Part shown: positions 9,567 through 18,256 of the stretch, piece by piece
Numbering within the stretch: the stretch's first letter is position 1
Layout of the letters: each line of letters starts with the position of its first letter
NCBI RefSeq assembly: GCF_003732275.1
Contig: NZ_MOBM01000023.1
Coordinates: 1 to 64,000 of the forward strand
DNA: 64,000 nt
Reading direction: 5' to 3'
From: Pseudomonas frederiksbergensis
GTDB taxonomy: Bacteria > Pseudomonadota > Gammaproteobacteria > Pseudomonadales > Pseudomonadaceae
Notes under the pieces: generated by a model
The model's database searches: none
What the model was told of the DNA's origin: nothing
What the model saw: the letters and a program-made list of their open reading frames with translations, nothing else
Translations under genes and position numbers: made by a program

Positions 9567-10565
9567 ATGGATCCGCGCAGTGAAGTACTGCTTCGTCAGG
9601 CCGAGTTATTCCAGGGTTCGGTGCTGCTGGCCGGTTTGCCCGCCGATGATTTGCTGGGCCGACTGCCAGATGCCCACGGCTGGTGCTGGCATGCTGGCGA
9701 TCAAGCGGCGCTGGACGCCCGTTTCACCGAGCGCAGCCATTTCGGCGTGAATGCGCCCGAGCGCGAGTTCGACAGCGCCGTGGTGTTTCTGCCCAAGTCC
9801 AAAGACCTGACCGACTACATCCTCAACGCCCTCGCCTCTCGTTTGGCCGGCCGTGAGTTGTATTTGGTGGGCGAAAAGCGCAGCGGTATCGAAGGCGCAG
9901 CCAAGCAGTTGAACCCCTTCGGCAAACCCCGCAAGCTCGACAGCGCACGTCATTGCCAGCTCTGGCAGGTCACCGTGGCCAATGCACCAGAAGCCAAGTC
10001 GCTGGAAAGCCTGGCCCAGGAATATGAACTGCCGTTGGCTGAAGGCCCATTGAAAGTCATCAGTCTGCCGGGCGTGTTCAGCCACGGTCGCCTGGATCGC
10101 GGCAGCGCCCTGTTGCTGGAACATCTGGACAAATTGCCCAGCGGCCATTTGCTGGACTTTGGTTGCGGCGCGGGTGTGTTGGGGGCGGCGGTCAAGCGGC
10201 GTTATCCGCACAACCAAGTCACCCTGCTTGATGTGGACGCGTTTGCCGCGGCCAGCAGTCGCCTGACCCTGGCCGCCAACGGCCTGGACGCGGAGGTGAT
10301 GACCGGTGACGGCATCGATGCCGCGCCCATGGGTTTGAGCGCGATTCTGAGCAATCCACCGTTCCATGTCGGCGTACACACCGACTACTTCGCCACCGAG
10401 AACTTGCTGCGAAAAGCGGCTAAACATCTGAAAAACGGCGGCGAACTTCGACTGGTAGCGAACAGCTTCCTGAAGTATCAACCGCTGATCGAAGAGCACT
10501 TGGGCGTGTGTGCAATCAAGGCTGAAGGACAGGGTTTCCGAATCTACCGGGCCAAACGCGGCTGA
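9567..10565 (+). CDS. rsmC: 16S rRNA (guanine-1207-N2)-methyltransferase RsmC
   Basis: A 332-residue SAM-dependent methyltransferase that modifies G1207 of 16S rRNA in the 30S subunit. The protein shows the duplicated RsmC layout: a degenerate N-terminal methyltransferase-like domain, then the active domain with LLDFGCGAGVLGAAV (SAM motif I) near residues 193-207 and SNPPFHVG (the catalytic NPPF motif) near 262-269. The ATG at 9567 has AGGAG 6 nt upstream, which decides the start over the longer open frame from 9531. The assignment is confident because of domain order and length. Confidence 0.93.
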   Translation: MDPRSEVLLRQAELFQGSVLLAGLPADDLLGRLPDAHGWCWHAGDQAALDARFTERSHFGVNAPEREFDSAVVFLPKSKDLTDYILNALASRLAGRELYLVGEKRSGIEGAAKQLNPFGKPRKLDSARHCQLWQVTVANAPEAKSLESLAQEYELPLAEGPLKVISLPGVFSHGRLDRGSALLLEHLDKLPSGHLLDFGCGAGVLGAAVKRRYPHNQVTLLDVDAFAAASSRLTLAANGLDAEVMTGDGIDAAPMGLSAILSNPPFHVGVHTDYFATENLLRKAAKHLKNGGELRLVANSFLKYQPLIEEHLGVCAIKAEGQGFRIYRAKRG

Positions 10566-10619
10566 AAACACTTTCGAAAAAGAGGGCTTGCCCAATCGGA
10601 TTTGCCTAGGCAGAATCCG

Positions 10620-10825
10620 CTCCGTCCTAGGGGAGTAGTCTCCCACGAGCGCCATGCTCGTCCGGCATACGTCAACATACTTGGTCCTCAGACCATGGCG
10701 TATGCGACCCAAGCGTCCGCATCAGACGGATCGCAGGGTTTGACAAGACCTATGACACGAACACCTTACCCGGGGCGGGAAGGCTGTACGTGTCATAGCC
10801 GTGTCGACCCGCCCCTTAGGAAAAC
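10620..10825 (+). promoter_or_regulatory. yybP-ykoY manganese riboswitch
   Basis: The 264-bp leader of the GDT1-family gene has the hallmarks of the Mn2+ riboswitch. A closing P1 helix forms between CCTAGGGG at 10626-10633 and CCCCTTAGG at 10812-10820. The 5' conserved GGGGAGTAG follows directly, and GTCAACATACTTGG occurs further in. An extra internal helix pairs TATGACACG (10751-10759) with CGTGTCATA (10789-10797). The 3' side of P1 lies 10 nt before the start codon, so ligand binding could control ribosome access. Known biology: Mn2+ stabilises this RNA and raises expression of Mn exporters. Confidence 0.9.
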
Positions 10826-10829
10826 CCTG

Positions 10830-11417
10830 ATGATGCTGGACTCTCTACTCGTTCCCACCGCAATCGTTGCCTTGGCCGAAATTGGCGACAAGACGCAACT
10901 GCTCGCGCTCATTCTCGCTGCCCGCTTTCGCAAACCCTGGCCAATCATCGCCGGCATCGTCGCCGCGACCCTGGCCAACCACGCGGCAGCCGGTGCGGTA
11001 GGTGCCTGGTTCGGCAGTTTCTTCTCGAATGCGACGTTGCATTGGATCCTCGCCGCGAGCTTCACCGCCACGGCCCTGTGGACGCTGGTGCCGGACAAAA
11101 TGGACGAAGACGAAGCCAGCACCGCCCGCAAATTCGGGCCGTTCCTGACTACGCTGATTGCGTTCTTCCTCGCGGAAATGGGCGACAAGACCCAAGTCGC
11201 CACCGTGATGCTTGCCGCGCAATACCCGGACCTATGGCTGGTGATCATCGGCACCACCGTCGGGATGTTGATTGCCAACGTGCCGGTGGTACTGGCAGGT
11301 AACTTTGCGGCGGACAAACTGCCCTTGACCCTGATCCGTCGCCTGGCGGCATCGGCGTTCCTGATCCTGGCGATTGTCGCGGTGTACAAGGCGATGCAGA
11401 GCAGTGGGTGGGTTTGA
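10830..11417 (+). CDS. GDT1/TMEM165 family (UPF0016) Mn2+ transporter
   Basis: A 195-residue inner-membrane protein with six predicted segments in two homologous halves. Each half carries the family motif E-x-G-D-K-T: EIGDKT near residue 16 and EMGDKT near residue 120. Family members move Mn2+ or Ca2+, and in bacteria they are manganese exporters (MneA/Mnx group). Its position directly behind a manganese riboswitch supports Mn2+ export strongly. The start is the first of two tandem ATGs at 10830; the long upstream open frame is riboswitch sequence and not coding. Confidence 0.93.
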   Translation: MMLDSLLVPTAIVALAEIGDKTQLLALILAARFRKPWPIIAGIVAATLANHAAAGAVGAWFGSFFSNATLHWILAASFTATALWTLVPDKMDEDEASTARKFGPFLTTLIAFFLAEMGDKTQVATVMLAAQYPDLWLVIIGTTVGMLIANVPVVLAGNFAADKLPLTLIRRLAASAFLILAIVAVYKAMQSSGWV

Positions 11418-11448
11418 TGCCGTAAGTCATTAGACCGTGTCATCGTTC

Positions 11449-11512
11449 ATCGCGAGCAGGCTCGCTCCCACAGTTGATCGCATTCCAATGTGGGAGCGAG
11501 CCTGCTCGCGAT
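11449..11512. repeat. Paired REP element (TGTGGGAGCGAGCC family)
   Basis: Two perfect inverted 24-bp arms, ATCGCGAGCAGGCTCGCTCC... at 11449-11472 and its reverse complement at 11489-11512, separated by 16 bp. It sits between two convergent genes (GDT1 and M48 protease). The same arm occurs at 14800-14891 and 35988-36077. Confidence 0.9.
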
Positions 11513-11537
11513 GGCGTCAGCAGCCTAAACACATGGC

Positions 11538-12356
11538 TCAGGATTTCGGTGCTTTCTCGTACAACGGCATCACCTTCGGAATCGCTGCCTGCAAGGCAGC
11601 AATCCGACTGGCCGACGCCGGGTGAGTGCTCAAGAACTCTGGCGGCGCGCCATTCGAGGCTTTGCTCATTTTGTTCCACAGGGTGATCGCGGCGTTCGGG
11701 TTGTACCCGGCGCGGGCGGCCAATTCGAGACCAATCAAGTCGGCCTCGTTTTCATTGCCGCGACTGTTGGGCAAGGTCATGCCGTATTTCGCCACGGTGT
11801 CCGCCAGGGCCAGGCCGCCCTCGCCCAGGCCGAACAACGCACCAGCACCCTGCTTGGCCATTTCGATACCGTAGGCCTTGGACATCGCTTCGCGACCGTG
11901 CTCGCGCAAGGCGTGAGCGATTTCATGACCGATGATGGCGGCGATTTCGTCGTCGGTGAGTTGCAGAGTGTCGATCAGCCCGCTGTAGAAAATGATCTTG
12001 CCGCCAGGCCCGCAGGAGGCATTCAGCTCGTCGCTCTTGATCAGGTTCACTTCCCATTGCCACTGGGCCGAATCCGGACGGAACACCGGCGCTTGGGCAA
12101 TCAGCCGCCTGGAGATCGCCTGAACACGCTTGGCATCGTTACTGGTTTTGTCCAGCACGCCTTTGCTGCTCGCCTCACCGACGGTCTTTTGATAAGACTG
12201 GGCGTACATCTGATTGACCTCGGAGGTCGACAACATGCTGAACATGTATTGCTTGCGCTCAATGCCCACGGCGCCACCGCTGGTGGTATTGACCGACTGA
12301 CAACCGGCGAGCAGCAAACCTGCGCTCAGTGCACCCAAAACCAATGTCTTATTCAT
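11538..12356 (-). CDS. M48 family metalloprotease, lipoprotein
   Basis: A 272-residue lipoprotein with signal peptide MNKTLVLGALSAGLLLAGC (lipobox LAGC), so it is anchored in the envelope facing the periplasm. The zinc motif HEIAHALREHGREAMS contains the HExxH of M48 gluzincins, and NENEADLIGLELAARAGY supplies the third zinc ligand (ExxxD region). It resembles E. coli LoiP/YcaL-type proteases, which act in outer-membrane protein quality control. The start at 12356 is fixed by the signal peptide; the longer frame to 12488 is not supported. Confidence 0.92.
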   Translation of the reverse strand: MNKTLVLGALSAGLLLAGCQSVNTTSGGAVGIERKQYMFSMLSTSEVNQMYAQSYQKTVGEASSKGVLDKTSNDAKRVQAISRRLIAQAPVFRPDSAQWQWEVNLIKSDELNASCGPGGKIIFYSGLIDTLQLTDDEIAAIIGHEIAHALREHGREAMSKAYGIEMAKQGAGALFGLGEGGLALADTVAKYGMTLPNSRGNENEADLIGLELAARAGYNPNAAITLWNKMSKASNGAPPEFLSTHPASASRIAALQAAIPKVMPLYEKAPKS

Positions 12357-12630
12357 CAAGAAGCTCCCTGGAAACATGCCGCGTATCCTAGGTGGGGATT
12401 TGTATCGGCGCCAGATACAACGGACGTGTAGCACGTACATTTCAGACAAAGCCCTTATCACCGTAGGATAAAATTCACATAACAGCACCCGCCACGGCCG
12501 ATCACGGTCGGCAATGATTCATTTACGACATCCAACACTCCAAAACAGCCAATTCGTCATGCGTCATTCATGACCCTCCGCCACCCTGCCGATACAGCAC
12601 CGCAGACGTCCTCTTGCGTGCGGAGCACCC

Positions 12631-14772
12631 ATGAAATTCAAGTCGATCCAGTTTTCCGTTGCCGCCCTGGCCGGCGCCATTGTGCTCAGCGTCGTTGCGG
12701 CTCTGGTGCTGTATGCGTTGTTTTCCGGCGCGCGGACCCAAGACATGGTTCAGGAACGGACTCAGGCGCAGTTCGAGCAAGTCATCGAACAGCGTCTGAC
12801 CTCATTGGCACAAACCCAGGTCAGCCAGATCCAGCGCGAACTCGAAGCACCGCTGCTGATTGCCGGCGGGCTGGTGCGGGTGAACGCGTTGATCGGTACC
12901 CCGGGCGCCGATGGTCAGCCACAGTTGAGCCTGAGCCGTGAGCAACTGATCAGCCTGATCAAGGAGAACGTTGCCCGGAACCCGAAAATTCTCGGCACCT
13001 ACATCGGTTGGGAAAAAAACGCTCTCGACCACAATGATGCGGCCTACGTCGACACCCCAGTGGTCGGCATCGACGCCAGCAACGGGCGCTTCCTGCCGTG
13101 GTGGTTCCGCAATGAAGACGGCAGCCTGGGCCTGGACAAACTGGTGGACGTCGACGACCAGAAAACCCTGTCCACCGGCGTGCGCGCCAGCGAGTACTAC
13201 CTGTGCTCGAAAGAAACCAAAAAATCCTGCGTGATCGATCCGGCGCCCTACAAGGTCGGCGACAAGATCGTCATGCTCGCTTCTTTCATTGAACCGATCA
13301 TGCTCAATGGCGCGTTCCAGGGCATCGTCGGCGCCGACCTGTCGGTGAACTTCATCCAGGAAATGCTTCTGGGGGCGAATCAGAAACTGTACAGCGGCGC
13401 CGGGGAAATGGCCCTGATCGGCGGTAACGGCCGGATCGTCGCCTACACCAAAGACCCGAGCAAATTCGGCGAAAAGGTCAGCGACATTCTCGACAGCAAA
13501 CAGATTGCCAATATGGCCAATCTCAAGCGCGGCGAAGTGACTTACAGCGTCGACAAGGCCCAGGGCCGGATCGAGTTGTACTTGCCCTTCGGCATTGGCC
13601 AGACCGATGCCCGCTGGACCTTGATGCTGCAATTGCCGCTGAACGCGGTGATGGCCGATCTGCAAAAACTTCAGGGTGATCTGGACGCGCAGCGCAAATC
13701 CGACACCTTTGGCATGGCCATGGTCGGCCTGTTGATCGCTGGTATCGGTTTGTTGGTGATCTGGCTGGTGGGCCACGGCATTGCTCGGCCACTCAAGCAA
13801 ATGGTCGCGATGCTCGACGACATCGCTCAGGGCGAAGGCGACCTGACCCGTCGACTGACCAGCGACCGCGCCGACGAATTGGGCTCGATCGCCAAAGGCT
13901 TCAACACCTTTCTCGCCAAGTTGCAGGCGATGATCACGCAGGTAGTGACGTCGGTGCAGAGCGTTAGCGACTCATCGGAACACACCGCCGACATCGCCAT
14001 TCGCACCAACATCGGCGTGCATAAACAAATGGCCGAGATCGATCAGGTCGCGACCGCCGTGCATGAAATGACCGCCACCGCCCAGGATGTCGCGCGCAAT
14101 GCCACCCAGGCCGCGCAAGCTGCCAGCCATGCGGATCAGGCAGCGGCGCAGGGTATGCAAATCGTCCGGGATACGTCGAATTCAATTGGTGTTTTGGCGG
14201 TGGAAATCGGCAAAGCCGTCGGCGTGGTGCAGACCCTGGCCAAGGACAGCGAAAACATCAATGCGATCCTGACGGCCATTCGCGGCATCGCCGAGCAGAC
14301 CAATCTATTGGCCTTGAATGCGGCCATCGAAGCCGCCCGTGCCGGTGAGCAGGGTCGTGGGTTTGCAGTGGTGGCCGATGAAGTGCGCAACCTGGCGCAG
14401 AAAACCCAGAAGGCCACTGAAGAAATCCAGACCATGATCCAGCATCTGCAGCAAGGCACCCGCGATGTGGTGCGGGTCATGGAAGACAGCCAGAACCGCA
14501 CCGATGAAAGCGTGCAACACGCGGCGAAAGCGGCCGAGGCGCTGGAAACCATTACGCAAGCGGTGTCGGTGATCAACGACATGAACACCCAGATCGCCAG
14601 CGCGGCCGAGGAACAGAGCGCGGTGGCCGACGACATCAATCGTAATGTGATCAACATCGGGCAAGTGGCCAATGAAGTGGCCGGCGGCGCAGATGAATCG
14701 AGCGCGGCCAGTGCAGATTTGACCAAGTTGGCGGAACAGCAACGGCGGTTGATCAATCAGTTCAAGGTTTAA
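12631..14772 (+). CDS. Methyl-accepting chemotaxis protein with dCache sensor
   Basis: A 713-residue transmembrane chemoreceptor. Transmembrane segment 1 is at about residues 10-32. A periplasmic double-Cache domain of about 330 residues follows, with transmembrane segment 2 near 361-382, a HAMP domain (RPLKQMVAMLDDIAQGEGDLTRRL), and the cytoplasmic signalling domain with the conserved hairpin tip GIAEQTNLLALNAAIEAARAG around 550-570. It senses a small periplasmic ligand and controls CheA. The ligand cannot be named from sequence: the classic amino-acid motif of PctA-type receptors is not evident, and the equivalent stretch reads NGRFLPWWFRNEDG. No CheR-binding pentapeptide is present at the C-terminus. 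Confidence 0.92.
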   Translation: MKFKSIQFSVAALAGAIVLSVVAALVLYALFSGARTQDMVQERTQAQFEQVIEQRLTSLAQTQVSQIQRELEAPLLIAGGLVRVNALIGTPGADGQPQLSLSREQLISLIKENVARNPKILGTYIGWEKNALDHNDAAYVDTPVVGIDASNGRFLPWWFRNEDGSLGLDKLVDVDDQKTLSTGVRASEYYLCSKETKKSCVIDPAPYKVGDKIVMLASFIEPIMLNGAFQGIVGADLSVNFIQEMLLGANQKLYSGAGEMALIGGNGRIVAYTKDPSKFGEKVSDILDSKQIANMANLKRGEVTYSVDKAQGRIELYLPFGIGQTDARWTLMLQLPLNAVMADLQKLQGDLDAQRKSDTFGMAMVGLLIAGIGLLVIWLVGHGIARPLKQMVAMLDDIAQGEGDLTRRLTSDRADELGSIAKGFNTFLAKLQAMITQVVTSVQSVSDSSEHTADIAIRTNIGVHKQMAEIDQVATAVHEMTATAQDVARNATQAAQAASHADQAAAQGMQIVRDTSNSIGVLAVEIGKAVGVVQTLAKDSENINAILTAIRGIAEQTNLLALNAAIEAARAGEQGRGFAVVADEVRNLAQKTQKATEEIQTMIQHLQQGTRDVVRVMEDSQNRTDESVQHAAKAAEALETITQAVSVINDMNTQIASAAEEQSAVADDINRNVINIGQVANEVAGGADESSAASADLTKLAEQQRRLINQFKV

Positions 14773-14799
14773 CAATTGCGGGCAGGTCCTGCGGACCTT

Positions 14800-14891
14800 A
14801 TCGCGAGCAGGCTCGCTCCCACAGGTGATATTTGGGAACACATTATTTGTGAACACCTGAGATCAAATGTGGGAGCGAGCCTGCTCGCGAT
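14800..14891. repeat. Paired REP element (TGTGGGAGCGAGCC family)
   Basis: Inverted 24-bp arms at 14800-14823 and 14868-14891, identical to the element at 11449-11512 but with a 44-bp spacer. It lies between the convergent chemoreceptor and SRAP genes. Confidence 0.9.
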
Positions 14892-14912
14892 GAAGCCAGC
14901 TCAGGCGCCTCA

Positions 14913-15536
14913 TCAACCCGGCGTCAAACACTCCGGCCCATTGAGCTTCGGATCATTCACCAGGTTCGCCAGCACCCGCTCACGCAACGCCGCGGGCTCA
15001 CTGGCCAGCAACGCCTGCAAGGCATGCAACGGCGTTTCGGGGTTGAGCCAGGCTTCCTGCCCCGCCGCATCTAGAATCAGCGGTCGACGCTGACTCGAAG
15101 CCGGCTGGGTGATCACCGCCGTACTCAACCACACCTGCTCCTGCACCGGATACGCTTCCCAGATCGCCGCGAAGAACAGCGCCGAACCCTCCCCCGGGGT
15201 CAGCCAGTACGGACGTTTGCGGGTGGTGCCGCGCCATTCGTAGAAACCATTGGCCGGCAGCAGACAGCGGCGCAGACGCAAGGCTTCGCGAAACATCGGT
15301 TGTTCGGCAACGGTTTCGGCGCGGGCATGGGCCGGGGTGCGGGACAGGTCGGTCAGCCACGGCGGCGTCAGGCCCCAGCGGGCGCGGGCCAACTCACGTT
15401 GCCCGTCTGCGCCGGCACGCAGCATCAACACCGAATCGTTGGGGGAGATATTCCACTGGGCCTGCTGATCGGCGGGGAATCCGGGCAGGGCCGCGAAAGC
15501 GGGGTTCCAGCGAAACAGGGCATAACGTCCACACAT
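14913..15536 (-). CDS. SOS response-associated peptidase (SRAP, YedK/HMCES family), divergent active site
   Basis: A 207-residue SRAP protein beginning MCGRYALF, so Cys2 becomes the N-terminal nucleophile after Met removal. YedK/HMCES proteins crosslink to abasic sites in single-stranded DNA and shield them. The E of GFYEW (E105 in E. coli YedK) is kept. At the YedK Asn75 position, usually in a NARAE motif, this protein reads HARAE. At the His160 position, usually H-D/E-R-x-P, it reads S-Q-R-R-P. Two of the four catalytic positions are therefore changed, which could slow crosslink reversal or alter its use. The rest of the fold, including WNISPND and RRCLLPANGFYEW, is intact, so this is not a decayed gene. 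Confidence 0.88.
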   Translation of the reverse strand: MCGRYALFRWNPAFAALPGFPADQQAQWNISPNDSVLMLRAGADGQRELARARWGLTPPWLTDLSRTPAHARAETVAEQPMFREALRLRRCLLPANGFYEWRGTTRKRPYWLTPGEGSALFFAAIWEAYPVQEQVWLSTAVITQPASSQRRPLILDAAGQEAWLNPETPLHALQALLASEPAALRERVLANLVNDPKLNGPECLTPG

Positions 15537-15571
15537 GGGGCAATACGACTCTTGATCAAACGAACGTCAGC

Positions 15572-15832
15572 CTAACAGACCAGCGTGCCGGGAAAACTGT
15601 CCGGTTCATCGCCGGGCAGCGGCAGCGCGGCATTGTACGCGGTGATCAGCTCCCGGGCGTATTCGGCCTGATCGTTATCGACCGATAAGCCCAGCAGGCC
15701 GAATATCGGCAACTCCCCGGTGCCGCCGACCAAATCACGCCCAACCAGATGCGCCTCGATGCCCTCACTGGCGAGCATGCCTTGCAGCAATTCGCCCTCC
15801 ATCAGATTTTCCGGTTCGTAGATGCGCTGCAT
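15572..15832 (-). CDS. DUF2007 domain protein (putative signal transducing protein)
   Basis: An 86-residue cytoplasmic protein matching the DUF2007 pattern: an N-terminal IYEPENLMEGELLQGMLASEGIEAHLVG helix-turn segment and a central LFGLLGLSVDNDQAEYARELI-like block. The fold is ferredoxin-like, related to PII-like small proteins, and no activity is known. The gene starts 6 bp after a cysteine-rich CPXCG gene on the same strand, so the two form a small operon. Confidence 0.85.
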   Translation of the reverse strand: MQRIYEPENLMEGELLQGMLASEGIEAHLVGRDLVGGTGELPIFGLLGLSVDNDQAEYARELITAYNAALPLPGDEPDSFPGTLVC

Positions 15833-15838
15833 AAACCC

Positions 15839-16021
15839 TCACTCGTTTTCGCTGTGAACTTCGAGCAACCATTCATGACCGTCAGTCTGCAACACAAAAG
15901 TAATGGGACGGCAACACACAGGACAATCTTCGATATAGGTCTGATCGCCGCCGGACAAGTCCAGAACAGCCTCACACTCTTCACCGCAATACGGGCATTC
16001 ATAGCGCTCGGTTTCCAGCAT
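15839..16021 (-). CDS. CPXCG motif-containing cysteine-rich protein
   Basis: A 60-residue protein with two CxxC pairs, YECPYCGEE near the N-terminus and CPVCCRP in the middle, consistent with a small zinc-binding ribbon. Its function is unknown. It is the first gene of a two-gene unit with the DUF2007 gene and is divergent from the acyltransferase gene, with 139 bp shared between them. Confidence 0.87.
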   Translation of the reverse strand: MLETERYECPYCGEECEAVLDLSGGDQTYIEDCPVCCRPITFVLQTDGHEWLLEVHSENE

Positions 16022-16160
16022 CGCGGTCTCCCAGGTGACTTGTGCGTATAATCGCCGGTCTATTTGCAGGGCTATTTTCGTCTGACTACCTTTTCAGACC
16101 GTGCCCCGTTGGTTTTCGATCAAAACCTTTACTTACCCTAGCCGTTTCTAACAAGAGAGC

Positions 16161-17327
16161 ATGATGGGCGAATTCGATGCCATCCGACCTTACGACGACA
16201 GCGAAGTCCCGGCAGTGCTGAACCGGCTGCTCGGCGACAAGGCGTTTCTAGATATCCTCATCCACTTCCGCTTCCCGCGCTATGCCGGTGCCTTCGGCTG
16301 GATGCTCAAACCTCTTATAGCGCATCGGCTGCGCCGTGAGTTCGCCGGCATCACGTCGGTGGCCACCTTGCAGGACAAAGTCGAGTTTTACGTCGACCAC
16401 ACCATCGAGCGTGCCACGGACGGGGTGACCTACACCGGCGTGGAACAATTCAAGTCCGGCAGCGCCTACCTGTTCATCGCCAACCACCGCGACATCGTGA
16501 TGGACCCGGCTTTCGTCAACTACGCCGTGTACCACGCCGGCCTGCCGACCCCGCGCATCGCCATTGGCGACAACTTGCTGCAAAAGCCTTTTGTCAGCGA
16601 TTTGATGCGCCTGAACAAGAGCTTCATCGTTCACCGTTCGATCACCGGTCGCCGGGAAAAAATGGCGGCCTATCAGCTGTTGTCAGCGTACATCAACCAC
16701 TCGATCCGTAACGACTGCGCCTCGATCTGGATCGCCCAGGCTGAGGGCCGGGCCAAGGACGGCGACGACCGTACCGAGTCGGCGATCCTCAAGATGTTCC
16801 ACATGAGCCGCAAGGACGAGCCGTTCGGCGAAGTCATTCGCTCGCTGAACCTCACCCCGGTGTCGATCAGTTACGAATACGACCCGTGCGACCAGGCCAA
16901 GGCCCGCGAGCTGTACATCCGCGCCACCACCGGCAGCTACACCAAGGCGCCGGGCGAGGACGACGTCAGCATCGCCAAAGGCATCACCGGTTACAAAGGC
17001 CGGGTCCACGTGAACTTCGCCGCGCCGATCACCGAACTGTTCGAAGACACCAAGCAATTGGCGATCGAAATGGACAAGCAGATCCTCAGCGGTTACCGGT
17101 TGTTCCCGGCGCACTACCTGGCGTATGCGCAGTGGAAAGACGCCGACCCGCAACTGCAGGTGCCGAAAGCGGCCGAGGTGTTTGCGGCTGACGAACTGGC
17201 CAAGGCCCAGGAAGAATGGCAACGCCGGCTGGATGCCTGCCCTGAGGAGCATCGTCCGTTTCTGGTGCTGCAATATGCGACGCCGGTGCGCAATCAGTAT
17301 CGGGTCAAGGCCGGGTTGCCGCTGTAA
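16161..17327 (+). CDS. 1-acyl-sn-glycerol-3-phosphate acyltransferase family protein
   Basis: A 388-residue PlsC/LPLAT-superfamily acyltransferase. The catalytic motif is NHRDIVMD (HxxxxD) around residue 110, followed by the block NKSFIVHRSITGRREKM and a putative third block IWIAQAEGRAKDG. It is longer than typical PlsC (about 250 residues) and resembles the larger GPAT-like or cytoplasmic LPLAT proteins of gammaproteobacteria. It probably acylates a glycerophosphate intermediate at the inner face of the membrane. The ATG at 16161 has GAGAG 4 nt upstream; a second ATG follows immediately. Confidence 0.87.
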   Translation: MMGEFDAIRPYDDSEVPAVLNRLLGDKAFLDILIHFRFPRYAGAFGWMLKPLIAHRLRREFAGITSVATLQDKVEFYVDHTIERATDGVTYTGVEQFKSGSAYLFIANHRDIVMDPAFVNYAVYHAGLPTPRIAIGDNLLQKPFVSDLMRLNKSFIVHRSITGRREKMAAYQLLSAYINHSIRNDCASIWIAQAEGRAKDGDDRTESAILKMFHMSRKDEPFGEVIRSLNLTPVSISYEYDPCDQAKARELYIRATTGSYTKAPGEDDVSIAKGITGYKGRVHVNFAAPITELFEDTKQLAIEMDKQILSGYRLFPAHYLAYAQWKDADPQLQVPKAAEVFAADELAKAQEEWQRRLDACPEEHRPFLVLQYATPVRNQYRVKAGLPL

Positions 17328-17346
17328 GGCAATGGCTGGATACGAC

Positions 17347-17373
17347 AACGGCGCCTTCGGGCGCCGTTTCTTT
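17347..17373 (+). terminator. Rho-independent terminator of the acyltransferase gene
   Basis: A 9-bp stem AACGGCGCC / GGCGCCGTT closed by a TTCG tetraloop and followed by TCTTT, 19 bp past the stop codon. Confidence 0.85.
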
Positions 17374-17378
17374 ATGCA

Positions 17379-17490
17379 AGATCAAAAGATCGCAGCCTTC
17401 GGCAGCTCCTACATTGACCGAGTACACCCGATATCCCACATGTATGCGCAATCCCCCGTAGGAGCTGCCGCAGGCTGCGATCTTTTGATT
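17379..17490. repeat. Paired REP element (GTAGGAGCTGCCG family)
   Basis: An arm AGATCAAAAGATCGCAGCC... at 17379-17413 is inverted at 17457-17490 with a 43-bp spacer. The arms differ by a single central base (CTTCGG versus CCGCAGG context). The same family recurs at 22373-22465 and 63903-63991. Confidence 0.88.
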
Positions 17491-17491
17491 T

Positions 17492-17770
17492 TCAGACGCG
17501 AGTGCTGATCCACGACACCAGCAACGCCATCCCGAGGCAGGCAAACCCGAAGCGGTAGAAAAACCGGTTCATGCGCAGGGTCGCCCAATCCAGCGTTGGC
17601 TCTTCACTGGGACGACTTTGGCGCTGCGCCTCGATACTGGCCATGGCGCGCTGTTCGCGACGGCGGGTGGCGTGCAGCAACCAGCCGCCCGGGAAGGCGA
17701 ACAGCAAGGCCAGCAAGTTGATCAATTTGGCGGGATGAGAAGTAAGAAGCGAAATCAATTGCAGCGACAT
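17492..17770 (-). CDS. Small conserved membrane protein, unknown function
   Basis: A 92-residue protein from the ATG at 17770 with two hydrophobic segments, INLLALLFAFPGGWLLHA near the N-terminus and FGFACLGMALLVSWI at the C-terminus, separated by a basic and Gln-rich linker (RRREQRAMASIEAQRQ). The longer open frame to 17965 would prepend 65 residues of low-complexity sequence and run into the divergent gene. It is not recognised as a named family. Confidence 0.7.
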   Translation of the reverse strand: MSLQLISLLTSHPAKLINLLALLFAFPGGWLLHATRRREQRAMASIEAQRQSRPSEEPTLDWATLRMNRFFYRFGFACLGMALLVSWISTRV

Positions 17771-17963
17771 CACAAACCTCAGGCTAACCGGTGTAGCAGA
17801 CGCCGGACCGACGACCACGGCGCGGATTCTACCGAAAGCGCTCCGACCTGCCCCGGCTTTCCGACAAATAACGAAACCATTTAGCCGATTACAGTCCTGT
17901 GTCACGACGCCGTCATCTGAATCCGCCAGTCTGTCGCCCCTCGAAACCGACACGGACCCCGTC

Positions 17964-18170
17964 ATGCTCCACGCCGAAAACCAGGACCGCCTCTACCTCA
18001 TTGCCCAAAGCGACGAACAACAAACCTTAGTCGGCAGCCTCGCCTTCAACGTACAGGACCGGCATTGGCTGGTGTATTGCGCGCTGGGCGGGCATCAACA
18101 TGCGGACTTGCCGGAGACGGATTTGCTGACGGGGGTGAGTGTTCTGGATTTTTATTCGGAGGCGGCTTGA
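17964..18170 (+). CDS. Small hypothetical protein, Pseudomonas-type
   Basis: A 68-residue soluble protein (starting MLHAENQDRLYLIAQSDEQQ) with no membrane segment and a few aromatic blocks (RHWLVYCALGG). Codon use fits the host. I do not recognise a family. It is divergent from the small membrane-protein gene at 17770. A weak binding site is expected, as only GGAC lies nearby. It is possibly a conserved Pseudomonas small protein. Confidence 0.6.
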   Translation: MLHAENQDRLYLIAQSDEQQTLVGSLAFNVQDRHWLVYCALGGHQHADLPETDLLTGVSVLDFYSEAA

Positions 18171-18256
18171 GCGTCCTACAAACACAGTGATTGAAAGGGA
18201 AGATTCCGACAGGTTTTGAAGGTTGTCGCTCGGAAATGGGGTGGATAGGCTTTGGG

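Noticed and set aside
10602..10829. Upstream extension of the GDT1 gene to 10602
   Set aside because: The frame runs through the manganese riboswitch, whose conserved structure explains the sequence.
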